55,968 bases of DNA from Flavobacteriaceae bacterium (lineage in GTDB: Bacteria > Bacteroidota > Bacteroidia > Flavobacteriales > Flavobacteriaceae): the NCBI GenBank assembly GCA_013215095.1, contig JABSPM010000072.1, positions 1-55,968 on the forward strand, written 5' to 3'. This document shows positions 32,757-41,902 of the stretch, piece by piece. The stretch's first letter is position 1. Each line of letters begins with the position of its first letter. Made by a program: the position numbers and the translations under genes. A model generated the notes under the pieces. The model saw only the letters and a program-made list of their open reading frames with translations, was not told the DNA's origin and did not search any database.

Positions 32757-33338
32757 ATGCATAAAGGAACAGCAGGAGAAAGAAGCGTACAAAAGCAACA
32801 AGGGAGTGTTAAACGCGCTAATCGATTTTATAAAAGGCAAATGTTAGACGGGCTTAATGCTAAGATGGAAGATATGATAGCTACTCAAGAAATGGTTTTT
32901 ATTGCAACTTCAGACGCGGAGGGTAATTGCGATTGCTCACCTCGATTTGGAGCGAAAGGATTTATAACTGTAATTGATGATAAGACTTTGGCTTACCCCG
33001 AATACAGAGGCAATGGCGTATTTGCTAGTTTAGGAAATATACTAGAAAACCCGCATATAGGAATGGTATTTGTTGATTTTTTTAACACAACAGTAGGTTT
33101 ACATGTTAACGGTGTTGCCTATAGTTATATGGGTGCGGATTTGCCATCAAAATATGCTTCAATATTAGCGTCTCAAATAGAAAATACTGCTATCCCAATA
33201 GAGCGTTGGGTTATTATAAAAATTGATGAGGCTTATATTCACTGTTCAAAACATGTACCTAAACTCTATAAAGCCGAGAAGTCCATTGCTTGGGGTACAG
33301 ATGATGAAAAAGCAAAAATGACGAATCATTTTCTATAA
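32757..33338 (+). CDS. Pyridoxamine 5'-phosphate oxidase-like FMN-binding protein
   Basis: The product is 193 residues with the split-barrel flavin fold. MEDMIATQEMVFIATSDAEG, then NCDCSPRFGAKGFITVID are the signature strands of the PPOX-like group. YPEYRGNGVFASLGNILENP carries the RGN flavin-phosphate region, and IGMVFVDFF follows. These proteins are usually annotated as PPOX-class or general stress proteins; the strict PdxH substrate residues are not evident, so it is not called pdxH. It stands alone between accessory debris and the AAA+ cluster. Cytosolic. Confidence 0.85.
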   Translation: MHKGTAGERSVQKQQGSVKRANRFYKRQMLDGLNAKMEDMIATQEMVFIATSDAEGNCDCSPRFGAKGFITVIDDKTLAYPEYRGNGVFASLGNILENPHIGMVFVDFFNTTVGLHVNGVAYSYMGADLPSKYASILASQIENTAIPIERWVIIKIDEAYIHCSKHVPKLYKAEKSIAWGTDDEKAKMTNHFL

Positions 33339-33629
33339 ATTGTTTGTAAGATAAGCGTTAAAAGCCGCGAATATTGTTTTTTGTCGAGCTAACCCTTGGG
33401 GTAATATTAGGCGTTAGGGTTACCTTTGTTAATTATTGTCTTCACTCAACCTATTTCAGGAAAGTACATTTATAGTTTATGAAATAACGTATTGGCTATG
33501 TTTATTTGATTGATAGCCTGCTACGGCAAAAAATTTCGAAGTTAAGCACAATTGCTCTATCGTATTTTGTAACAATTTTCAAAAAAAATATACAAACATT
33601 TTGAGTACTTCTATTTTAAAACTCCTAAA
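33339..33629. other. Intergenic region with a hairpin before the AAA+ cluster
   Basis: No gene is seen. TAACCCT (33390-33396) pairs with AGGGTTA (33416-33422) and is not followed by a T run, so it is probably not a terminator. CTAAC and GTTAG at its edges give the same AAC/GTT polarity as the attC-like sites. Confidence 0.4.
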
Positions 33630-33659
33630 TTTTAACGAAATTGCTTACTCTTAAATTTG
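33630..33659 (+). promoter_or_regulatory. Promoter of the coiled-coil/AAA+ cluster
   Basis: TAAATTTG (33652-33659) is an exact TAnnTTTG -7 box, 14 bp before the start codon at 33674. TTTT at 33630-33633 can act as -33 at 18 bp spacing. The leader would be very short. Confidence 0.5.
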
Positions 33660-33673
33660 TACAACCATTATAA

Positions 33674-35032
33674 ATGCAACACAATATGTCTGATGATTTT
33701 GATTTACTAGAAACTAATACTAACGAAAAGCAAGAGAAAGTTGATGTCAACTGGGGAAAGGCGATTGACCAAATGAAGTCGAAATTGGCTCAAGAAGATA
33801 ACCCAGAGGTACGCCAAAAAATTCTTAATGCAACTTTGGATGATGTGGTGGATATGGCAGAAAAAGATAGAACATCGCTTTTAGATGCTATTAAAGACTT
33901 AACCGATTATCAAGATGAGGTTGGGATTATTTTTGAGGCCTTTTCTTCCCTAAATGCTGAAGAACAAAAAATTATAGACGATGCGATAAAGCGCTTGGAA
34001 CGTGCCAAAGTTATGCTTGAAGACGCCGAGCAAAAACCAGACACATGGTGGAATAACTTATGGGGGCGAAAGCGCAAGATTAAAGACGCAAAGGACGAAT
34101 TGATAGTAGCGCAACAATTACGTGATGCTTCAGATAACAAAGCAAAAGCAATGTTTCAACAACGTATAGAAAACGCAGATATCCAAACACTGTTGAATGA
34201 ATTGTCCTTTAAAAGTCAGGCTGCAGTAAAACGTTTAAAGGATAGAGAAGTTGAAATCAAAGAGGTAGAAGACAAGCTTCAAGATGCGATTGTTGAAGCT
34301 ACAAAAAACCACACCAAGGCTCTAGAAAAGAAAAAGGAAGTAGAGGCAAAGTTAGAAGAACGTTATGCCTTATTAAAACAAGCGAGACAAGCCTTAGAAG
34401 ATATTGCAGACAAACAATCTGCCGAATATGCTCAAGCCGTTGGAAAAGTAACAGAGTTTGAGCAAAAGGTTGAAGAGCTAGAAGGTTTAAAGAACGCGTA
34501 TACAACATTAGCAGCGTCAAAAGATAGTTTTGTACATAAGCATAATTTAACTATTAAGGTACTAACCTCACTTAGAAGTAATTTACAAACTCATAGGGCT
34601 AAATTAAAATCAGATACAGAAGAGCGTTTGAAATATTATGATGGCTATGTCGTGGCATTGAAAGCACGTACCGATCAAGAATTTGCTGCAATTTTGGAAC
34701 ATCTAGGCGTTAAAACCGATGAACATATTGGAGAAACTTTAGCTGCAATGCACACAGCTTCGGCTAAAGCAAGACAAGATATGATGGATAATATTCCTGT
34801 TCATGAGAAAGTTATGCAAGGGGTTTATAGTAGCTATGCAGAGGCTTTACAGGAAATTAGAGCAAAAGATGTGGAAATTCAAAAGAATTTTTCCGAACGT
34901 TATGGTATTGATATGAAAGCGATTTTTGAAGAATATTATAATACGCAAAATGAAGAGCCAAAATCCAATACAGAAAGTGAAAATGTGGAACTACAGGCAA
35001 AATCTAAGGGCGAAGATGACTTATTATCATAA
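33674..35032 (+). CDS. Long coiled-coil protein of the AAA+ cluster (function unknown)
   Basis: The product is 452 residues, soluble, no signal peptide. It is highly charged and helical throughout. Heptad-like segments are obvious at about residues 175-290 (RLKDREVEIKEVEDKLQDAI, then KALEKKKEVEAKLEERYALL and KVTEFEQKVEELEGL). A Trp-rich break (DTWWNNLWGRKRKI) occurs near residue 127. The C-terminus is acidic (KGEDDLLS). The overall helical bundle with KVLTSLRSNLQTHRAKL and VVALKARTDQ faintly recalls toxic-anion-resistance (TelA) proteins; this is an impression only. First gene of a four-gene set with a AAA+ ATPase; it could be the scaffold or filament on which the ATPase acts. Confidence 0.75.
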   Translation: MQHNMSDDFDLLETNTNEKQEKVDVNWGKAIDQMKSKLAQEDNPEVRQKILNATLDDVVDMAEKDRTSLLDAIKDLTDYQDEVGIIFEAFSSLNAEEQKIIDDAIKRLERAKVMLEDAEQKPDTWWNNLWGRKRKIKDAKDELIVAQQLRDASDNKAKAMFQQRIENADIQTLLNELSFKSQAAVKRLKDREVEIKEVEDKLQDAIVEATKNHTKALEKKKEVEAKLEERYALLKQARQALEDIADKQSAEYAQAVGKVTEFEQKVEELEGLKNAYTTLAASKDSFVHKHNLTIKVLTSLRSNLQTHRAKLKSDTEERLKYYDGYVVALKARTDQEFAAILEHLGVKTDEHIGETLAAMHTASAKARQDMMDNIPVHEKVMQGVYSSYAEALQEIRAKDVEIQKNFSERYGIDMKAIFEEYYNTQNEEPKSNTESENVELQAKSKGEDDLLS

Positions 35033-35175
35033 AATCTTCTAGTTGAGTTTCAAAATTGATAAACTAAGCTTTGGAGTGTCTGCAAATGAAATAGTATAGT
35101 TTCTTTTTAGGTCCTGAATTATTAGTGAAATCAAACTTTTTGATTGTTTTGTTTTTTTAAAATATCAATATAAAA

Positions 35176-36231
35176 ATGTCCTTTAATCATATAGTTACAC
35201 CTTTAGACTCTGCACAATTAGATTCAAAAAAGCAATATAATTTTTATCATAAAATGATAGATTTTACGCTAAAAGAATTAATTGTAGCGGTGCAACGACA
35301 GCACTTATGTAATCAAAAAGAAAGCACACTTTTTAAACAATATTGTGACTTGTTATTATATTCTATTGAAGCGATGCGCATAAAATATATGTATGATGAA
35401 GAGGATAATATGAAAATAGATTTAACCGAATCTGGATTCCCAAATTATTTAGAATTTAGGTATTTATTTAATGATTTAGAGCTCAAAAAAACCTTTATCA
35501 ATAAATTGAAAACTAGAGATGAGGTGAAAACAGATTTTTTAGACACTTTGTTTCGAAAAAAAGAACCTATTAGGCGCGATAAGCTTTTTGAAGCAGCATC
35601 GATTGTGTATTATGATTCGGTTCAGCAAAAATATATTTTTAACCGCTTTGTGCAAGGTAAGATACTTGAAGTTGGTAAGGAGGATTCAAAATATTTAACC
35701 AGTTGGAGCTTCTATGATGTAGCCAGTAATAGACCTTATATTTGCTATATGTATTTTAACTACAAAGGAAAACACATAGAAGATCAAAAAGAAGCGCTAT
35801 ACAAAGTATTAAAAGCTACAGCAGATAGAGAAATGACTTTAGATGCTATGGCTTACACTATAGATAGGAAGTTGGAGACGATCTATCCGAAACATATAAA
35901 GCGCATAGAAATTGGACCAATACATAATGTTTTTGCTAAAGATGAAAATGAAATTACACATGCACTTTTAGAGGGTATTAGCAAAAAAGAATTACCATTA
36001 GAGTCTTATGCAATTTCATTAAAAATTGATGAGGTTTTTACTAGTGGCGAATTTAAAGAGGGGAGTTTCTTTAAAAAGCAAACCTTTCAAAAATGGGATG
36101 ATATTCTAAAACAGCGTTACGTATTTGCGCCACACCGCATGATACAAATGCTGCATAACAAAACGCCAGAAGTTATACACAAACTAGCAAAATCTCCAAT
36201 TCAATTATCAGATTTAAAAAATGAACGCTAA
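35176..36231 (+). CDS. Unknown protein of the AAA+ cluster
   Basis: The product is 351 residues with mixed helix and strand content, no signal peptide and no membrane helix. No domain was recognised. The N-terminal third is helical (NFYHKMIDFTLKELIVAVQR). The middle is strand-rich (YLTSWSFYDVASNRPYICYM, then YFNYKGKHIED). The C-terminal part includes HIKRIEIGPIHNVFAKDE and VFAPHRMIQMLHNKTPEVIH. Its TAA shares one base with the ATG of the AAA+ gene (TAATG at 36229-36233), so the two are translationally coupled and probably form a complex. Conserved context rather than a motif is the main clue. Confidence 0.75.
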   Translation: MSFNHIVTPLDSAQLDSKKQYNFYHKMIDFTLKELIVAVQRQHLCNQKESTLFKQYCDLLLYSIEAMRIKYMYDEEDNMKIDLTESGFPNYLEFRYLFNDLELKKTFINKLKTRDEVKTDFLDTLFRKKEPIRRDKLFEAASIVYYDSVQQKYIFNRFVQGKILEVGKEDSKYLTSWSFYDVASNRPYICYMYFNYKGKHIEDQKEALYKVLKATADREMTLDAMAYTIDRKLETIYPKHIKRIEIGPIHNVFAKDENEITHALLEGISKKELPLESYAISLKIDEVFTSGEFKEGSFFKKQTFQKWDDILKQRYVFAPHRMIQMLHNKTPEVIHKLAKSPIQLSDLKNER

Positions 36232-38195
36232 TGGAGCAAAATTCAACATTTCCCATAAAACAGAACGAATTAGATATGCTTCGAGATGAAGCTACATCGT
36301 ATATAAAAAGCGTACAATGGGAGCAAGGTCAACGAGCTCGAAATAAAGATAAGGATGCTAAGGAAGATTCTATTTTGCTCTATTTATCAAGAGCTAAAGG
36401 AAATAATGGTACGGCCTCTGATATAATTTCTATATCTAAAACCATATTAAAACTTAAAAAGCGCTTAAAGCCAGATTCTCTAGCTATTCCGTTATATCTT
36501 AATAGGGCATTGTTTGCAGTGCAAGAAGCCATAACACTTGGTATTTGGATAAAAGATAGTTATTATGATGCTTCAGGGCTATCACGTTTAATCGAGAGAA
36601 AGTCTAGTTTAGAACATGCGGCCAAGCGCGAGTATCAAAGCAAAATGCATACAGCAACAGCGTTTATGCTATTTGCTACTGCTTATAAAATATTGCACGA
36701 TTTAAAACCACATGCTTCAGAGGATTTAAGTGTAATGAAACAGAAATTTGCAGGCATTCCTGAAGTAGCGTTGCATTCGCCATTAAAAGGATTATCATGT
36801 AGTTTATTCTATTATGACAAGTATTTGAATCATCCAGAAGTTATCGCTTCGGATAAAGATGTTGTTGATTTTACTGTCGTTTATTTCGAAGCTTTAGTTG
36901 AAGAAATTCAACTGCGTAAAAGTACTTTAGAATATACACAAACGATTTTGGACAGGCGCTATAAGTTAGAACATTCAGAGTTTGCGATTTCTGGATGGAA
37001 TAATGTTTTTGCAGGAACTGCCAAGAGTATAGAGTTTAATCCAATTCAATTTGAGCAAATTGTAGGTAATAGGGATGCGAAGCATTTTGCACGTCGCTTA
37101 ACCGAACGCATGCTGAGTTATGACTTTACAGCTAAGAAAAACCCATTTCAGGAATTGGGTGGATTCATGCCAGTTTTTATGGGTTATGGTATTCCAGGTA
37201 CAGGAAAAAGTATGCTTATTGCAGCTATTGCTACACGACTAAAAACACACTGTGAACATTTGGATATTCCATTTTTGTTTCACCCAATGCCAGATACCTT
37301 AATAAGCACATTCCAAGGAGGCTCTGCAGAAAAAATGGTACAATGGATGCAACCTTTACAAGATCCTTCAAAATTAATTTTTGCACCTATTGATGATGCA
37401 GAGAATAATTTGCAAGAGCGCACGGCACAAGGCGTTTCTGCAGGTGTGAAAGAAGTGATTGGTGTATTTTTGAGATATACAGAAGGAGCTTATGCAGTGA
37501 ATTACGGAAATAGCGCTATAGGATTATTTACGAATTTACCAGAAACGTTAGATAAGGCGGTAATTTCTCGTGTCCAAGGTCGATTTAAAATTGATGGAGC
37601 ACGGAGCAAACATGATTTCTTAGATCAAGATTACCTCTGGTGGAAGAACTTTGAAAAGACCATGCCTAGTTTTGTAAATATGAAAACTCCTAAAGCTTAT
37701 AACTATCTTCAAGATCAAGGTTTAGCGAAAGATTTTGGAGATGTTTTAAGTGCAACAGAAAAACCATCAGAAGAACGTGTTTTGGAAACTTTTGAAAAGG
37801 TGGATCAAATGCATGATGGTAATGAGCATATGTTTTATGCAGCGTTGTATAAAGAGATTCAAAAGATATTTCCATTCTTTTCTTCGAGAGATGTACGTAA
37901 TATTCAATCTGCAATTTCATTACGATTAACAGATTTTGATCTGGAAGACGATTGGTTTAGCAATCCTGAAATTTATTTCAAGCAAGATTACGATACTAAA
38001 TTTAGAATGCTACAAGAATTAATGAAAGCTAATATGAAAGGGTTAAATTTCTCGGATATTAGAAGACAAGAAGTGGTGCGTTATTTAGATAATGTAGCCA
38101 CCATTGCTGATACAGACTTTAAGCGTAAGGTAGATCAACGTATTAATCAAATGCATATTGAACTCGAAGCGAGAGAGCAGTTTAACAAATCTTAA
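36231..38195 (+). CDS. AAA+ ATPase with long helical N-terminal region
   Basis: The product is 654 residues. Residues 1-300 are mostly helical with no recognised domain. The AAA+ module follows: Walker A GYGIPGTGKSML near residues 321-332, a Walker B position at KLIFAPIDDAENN near 380-392, a sensor-1-like NSAIGLFTNLPE, and the likely arginine finger in AVISRVQGRF near 444. Walker B has Asp-Asp where most AAA+ proteins have Asp-Glu. The last 120 residues are helical and end KVDQRINQMHIELEAREQFN. It is coupled to the preceding unknown gene and follows a coiled-coil protein, which suggests a remodelling machine acting on a partner encoded in the cluster. Confidence 0.85.
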   Translation: MEQNSTFPIKQNELDMLRDEATSYIKSVQWEQGQRARNKDKDAKEDSILLYLSRAKGNNGTASDIISISKTILKLKKRLKPDSLAIPLYLNRALFAVQEAITLGIWIKDSYYDASGLSRLIERKSSLEHAAKREYQSKMHTATAFMLFATAYKILHDLKPHASEDLSVMKQKFAGIPEVALHSPLKGLSCSLFYYDKYLNHPEVIASDKDVVDFTVVYFEALVEEIQLRKSTLEYTQTILDRRYKLEHSEFAISGWNNVFAGTAKSIEFNPIQFEQIVGNRDAKHFARRLTERMLSYDFTAKKNPFQELGGFMPVFMGYGIPGTGKSMLIAAIATRLKTHCEHLDIPFLFHPMPDTLISTFQGGSAEKMVQWMQPLQDPSKLIFAPIDDAENNLQERTAQGVSAGVKEVIGVFLRYTEGAYAVNYGNSAIGLFTNLPETLDKAVISRVQGRFKIDGARSKHDFLDQDYLWWKNFEKTMPSFVNMKTPKAYNYLQDQGLAKDFGDVLSATEKPSEERVLETFEKVDQMHDGNEHMFYAALYKEIQKIFPFFSSRDVRNIQSAISLRLTDFDLEDDWFSNPEIYFKQDYDTKFRMLQELMKANMKGLNFSDIRRQEVVRYLDNVATIADTDFKRKVDQRINQMHIELEAREQFNKS

Positions 38196-38417
38196 ATGAT
38201 ACTTGATGGAAATAGAAAAAAGTTAATAAAAATTACAAATGAAAGATTGAATTAACCCATCAAATCATATTCGACGATCAATAGACTTTCAATATAAAGC
38301 TGTTAGATAAAAATAGTTTGTACGTTTTTTACATTACAACGAATGATAAAGAAGTGTCTATCGCTCCAATTATGGTAATATTAAATTGATTAAAAAAATA
38401 GTAGAGAATTAAAAAAC

Positions 38418-39659
38418 ATGCAAAAATTAAAGGTTGCTAATTTATATTATAATGAACTAATTATTATTAGTGGAACATTAGTAGAACGTTATAACTCGTG
38501 TTTGGTATTAATGGGGTTTACACCTACGAAGTTGCAAACCATTTCGATTGATGCGATGGGCTGGAGTCCAGAGGTTGCTGAAGAAAAGCAAGACATGCAC
38601 TACCTTAATCATGGAGATGCCAATCCTCACGCTATTATTGTATCACCTAAACAAAAAGGAAAACCAGTATACGTGCCAACACATTCTTTTGATAGGGATA
38701 TGATGAAAGAAGTGTTTAAGGTACATGGAGATGCTATTAATGACATTACAAGAGATTGTGCCTTATGTTTATCTTTTGATCAAGAAATAGATGCGTTTTA
38801 TGAGCCTTTGGATATATTAAAGTATGATACTGTAACCATTGCTTTCAGGCTTATTAATGATTTAGATGCCATACAGAAAGAACAGTTGAGTTTGGTTGAG
38901 TTATTTCATAAAGACGATAATTTTATTGATGAGTATCTTCATGAAAAAATATTAGAATCTGCAGAAACTTATGGAGACTTAAGAGAAAGAAAACTAAATT
39001 TGGAGCCTGTTCTGTTCCAAACAAATTCGTTTTTTACAAAAGCTTTTGGAGGCATATATGTGCTTAAGGACTTCATAGTTCCAATTGTAGTATTTGAAGA
39101 TGAAACAGCACATAAAGAAGCGATTAAAGATACCATTCATGATGTCTTGATTTATCACGCGTCGCAACCAGAGCTTGTAGAAAAACTTAAAGATTATCTT
39201 ATTATTGAATGTGACCTTAATAAAGTAGTGGAAACAAAACAATATGAGCGTGTCAAGAAAGTAATGTTTGCAAATGCTCTCGGGACTACAGCGCATAAGG
39301 TTGAAGAAATTTTGGAAGATAAAGTCCTCACAAGACGCTATCTCAATACCCTCGAAATAGAGACGATAAAGCGTATTAATGGTGTGGAAATTTATTTAGA
39401 ACGTTTACAGCGCAGTAATACGTATAAAATTCATGACTTAGTAGATGATAATTTTTACTACGCCTTGCATAGACCCCATTCTTCTTTAGAACTCAATCAA
39501 CAAGACTTAATATGGAAGTTGTTGGTAAATATATCACCCTTAGATGTTTTGTTATTGTATTGGTATGATATAGAAGAGTTTTATCAATTATATAACTCTT
39601 GGGACGATTCTTTTAAGGAATGGGTTGTTTATACGATAAAAGAGGGTTTTTTGCGATAA
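38418..39659 (+). CDS. Unknown protein of the AAA+ cluster (DUF6638-like)
   Basis: The product is 413 residues, soluble. The start MQKLKVANLYYNELIIISGT, then LVERYNSCLVLMGFTPTKLQ resembles, from memory, the Bacteroidota family DUF6638; this assignment was not checked. HYLNHGDANPHAIIVSPKQK and CALCLSFDQEID are possible functional motifs, with one Cys pair (CALC). The C-terminus has SPLDVLLLYWYDIEEFYQLY, then NSWDDSFKEWVVYTIKEG. It lies 222 bp after the AAA+ gene on the same strand, so it may have its own promoter. The gap holds no other gene. The 3' end overlaps a gene fragment on the opposite strand. Confidence 0.75.
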   Translation: MQKLKVANLYYNELIIISGTLVERYNSCLVLMGFTPTKLQTISIDAMGWSPEVAEEKQDMHYLNHGDANPHAIIVSPKQKGKPVYVPTHSFDRDMMKEVFKVHGDAINDITRDCALCLSFDQEIDAFYEPLDILKYDTVTIAFRLINDLDAIQKEQLSLVELFHKDDNFIDEYLHEKILESAETYGDLRERKLNLEPVLFQTNSFFTKAFGGIYVLKDFIVPIVVFEDETAHKEAIKDTIHDVLIYHASQPELVEKLKDYLIIECDLNKVVETKQYERVKKVMFANALGTTAHKVEEILEDKVLTRRYLNTLEIETIKRINGVEIYLERLQRSNTYKIHDLVDDNFYYALHRPHSSLELNQQDLIWKLLVNISPLDVLLLYWYDIEEFYQLYNSWDDSFKEWVVYTIKEGFLR

Positions 39660-39662
39660 ACA

Positions 39663-39880
39663 GCGTGTTTTGTGTTTTTTATCTTTTTGATGTTTATATT
39701 CCATCAATTTTTCGCAAATAAAGACAAAAAGTGAGATAATTCCAGTTATAAATGAAAAATTTCGTCCAGTATCTGAAATTACTTTTTGCATTGCTTCTTT
39801 CTGTTCAGGCGTAATTTCTTCTCCGCTAAAAAATCCGTTTCCATTCAAGTTAAATTCTTGTAAACTAAGCCCTGATGTAG
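39663..39880 (-). pseudogene. Fragment of a small membrane protein gene
   Basis: On the - strand the frame reads TTSGLSLQEFNLNGNGFF, then SGEEITPEQKEAMQKVISDT, GRNFSFITGIISLFVFICEK. NLNGNGFF followed by EITPEQ and DTGRNFSFITG is coherent protein sequence with one membrane helix. The N-terminal membrane segment expected for such proteins is missing, and the downstream part runs into the end of the AAA+ cluster's last gene. No ATG exists. It looks like a truncated remnant. Confidence 0.45.
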
Positions 39881-39889
39881 TTCTTATGA

Positions 39890-40063
39890 ACTAAAAACCA
39901 TCGACTAAATGGGTTTGAACAAATTCTAAATAGAATTTCCCTAATTCCTAAAGAAGTTTTACTTTCTGTTAGAAACAAGTTAGACGATGGTTTTAGTGAG
40001 TACTATGTTCGGATTCTAGGCCGTGAACAATCTAGAACTAATTATTCGCAAATTGTTTATTAA
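39890..40063 (+). pseudogene. C-terminal coding fragment of unknown family
   Basis: A + strand frame without a start codon reads HRLNGFEQILNRISLIPKEV, then LLSVRNKLDDGFSEYYVRIL and GREQSRTNYSQIVY to a stop at 40061-40063. The regular amphipathic pattern suggests a real protein end. A TGA lies directly upstream. The family was not recognised. Confidence 0.35.
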
Positions 40064-41637
40064 ATTTTGAGTTTTAAAATTCTAGATTTTTTCTTTCTTT
40101 TCCCTGTCAAAACTACAGTTTGTCTATCAAGATTGATAATTCCACTATTTACCTTGTAGTAAACTTTAGATTCTTTATCGTCGATTAATTTTTTAAAGTT
40201 AAAATTTCCTTCTTGGTTAATTTTAATTACATACAAGTTAGATTTTTTTGCCTTCGTTTGTTTGAAAGCAATTCTGCCTGCACTTAATTTTTTGATATTG
40301 TCTGAGCAATTTATGAAAAAATAAGAATCTTCGCCAACTGTTATAGATGTATAAGAACTATTGATAAAACCAGTCTGTCTTTTATTGATATTTCTAGCCC
40401 ATTTTAAGTCACCTTCTTTATTTAACCTAAGGCTCATAATGTCGTCAAAGTGGTAAACTGTATAAGTGGTAGAACCACCTCCCGCTGACATTGAAGTGTG
40501 AGTTGTTTCATAAAACTCTTCTGCATTTAAAACAATATCTCCGTTATCCATCACATTAAGGCTTTTAAAGTCAATGTTCTTTATTCCATTTTTCTGTTTT
40601 CTATCTTTCTTACCTTTTTTATCCCCATATTTATCCGATAGGAATTGTTTAGAAAAAGGCGTGAATTTTTTCTTTTGTATTTCAAGAGTTTCTGGGTTTA
40701 AATTAAAAAGGCTTACCCCGTTTATTTTTGATTCGTCTTTGTCACCATAAAAACCAATGCATGCTAATCTATCTTTAAACTTTATTAATTCTAAAGATGA
40801 AATGAATTTAGTGTCATTTTTAAAACTAATATTAGTCTGTCCATTTGCGTCTATTTTATAGATTTCAAAATGATAATTGGTTTTTTTATTTTTCTTAGAT
40901 TTTCTCGATTTATTTTCGAATGCTTTTCCTAAAAAATAAACTGTGCCATCAGTGTCATCGATATCAATACTATTATAATCAAAGTATTTGTCTTTAATGT
41001 TCTTTTGAATTAATTGCTCATATATTTGTTCAAAATTCTTATTAAAAACAAAAATTTTGTGAGTTTCTTTATCCTTATTGTTTATGTCGAAGTTTATAGC
41101 AAAAAAATTGTTGTTTTTAGACATTATAATTTCTCCAGCATGGTCACTATCATATTGAGAAATATTACTTATTATAAACGGAAAAATCATTACTCCAAAG
41201 TATTTTTTTTGATTTTTTTCTGAAAGTGTCAAAATTTCTTTAGTGCTAAATTTTAAGTTACTTAAATCAGCAGATGAAACGTTAAAAGAAATTTTATCTT
41301 CTTTTTTACTTATAATGTATTGGATAAGGTGTAGTTGATTGTCTTTAATAAATGCATTTTTTAGCACATTATTCTTATCTACCTCATATTCTGTTTCTTT
41401 TATAAGTTTTAATTTTGGATCAAAATGCTGAATATAATAGCCTTGAAGTTTTTTACCTATTCCTCCATAAAATGATCTAATTGTAATAAGTCCTCCATTA
41501 CTATCTTCTAATGAATACTCTAAGTAACTATTCTTTTTAGAATCTTTAAAAATTTCACTTTTTACCATTGAAATATCTTGCGCATCAATAGTAAAAGCTC
41601 CTATAAATAATAAAATAAATAATGTGTACTTTTTCAT
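40060..41637 (-). CDS. Secreted or periplasmic protein of unknown function
   Basis: The product is 525 residues with a signal peptide (about 1-19, ending TIDAQ). The mature protein is beta-rich and lysine-rich, with recurring segments such as KIFVFNKNFEQIYEQLI, FEIYKIDANGQTNISF, MSLRLNKEGDLKWARNINKR and LYVIKINQEGNFNFKKLIDD. Their spacing suggests a beta-propeller-like or repeat fold, as in many uncharacterised Bacteroidota exported proteins. A basic low-complexity stretch (KYGDKKGKKDRKQKNG) lies near residue 340. No enzyme motif was found. The upstream promoter block is shared with two other - strand genes. The start at 41637 gives the expected signal. Confidence 0.75.
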   Translation of the reverse strand: MKKYTLFILLFIGAFTIDAQDISMVKSEIFKDSKKNSYLEYSLEDSNGGLITIRSFYGGIGKKLQGYYIQHFDPKLKLIKETEYEVDKNNVLKNAFIKDNQLHLIQYIISKKEDKISFNVSSADLSNLKFSTKEILTLSEKNQKKYFGVMIFPFIISNISQYDSDHAGEIIMSKNNNFFAINFDINNKDKETHKIFVFNKNFEQIYEQLIQKNIKDKYFDYNSIDIDDTDGTVYFLGKAFENKSRKSKKNKKTNYHFEIYKIDANGQTNISFKNDTKFISSLELIKFKDRLACIGFYGDKDESKINGVSLFNLNPETLEIQKKKFTPFSKQFLSDKYGDKKGKKDRKQKNGIKNIDFKSLNVMDNGDIVLNAEEFYETTHTSMSAGGGSTTYTVYHFDDIMSLRLNKEGDLKWARNINKRQTGFINSSYTSITVGEDSYFFINCSDNIKKLSAGRIAFKQTKAKKSNLYVIKINQEGNFNFKKLIDDKESKVYYKVNSGIINLDRQTVVLTGKRKKKSRILKLKI

Positions 41638-41725
41638 ATTTGTTAATTGTTTGTAAATTTAGTTTAACATGTTTGCTTAATCGTATATAAGAATTATTAT
41701 GGATATATGCATCTTACATTTAGCA

Positions 41726-41733
41726 CAAAAGTA
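41726..41733 (-). promoter_or_regulatory. TACTTTTG promoter box upstream of the secreted protein gene
   Basis: On the - strand AGTTAATTATTACTTTTGTG contains TACTTTTG, an exact TAnnTTTG match about 90 bp before the start. It is the third copy of the block at 30080 and 32143. Confidence 0.5.
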
Positions 41734-41902
41734 ATAATTAACTCTTAGTTTATCATGTTTTTCTGGTACTTATGTTCTACCTAAATATAGTTTTATGTTC
41801 TGTAAGTAGCTCATAAGTTTTGTGTTGGTATGTATCCTTTAGTGATAATGTCTTTACTTAAAGGAAATTTGATTTTAGTGAAAGCTGTGTTACTGCTATT
41901 GA

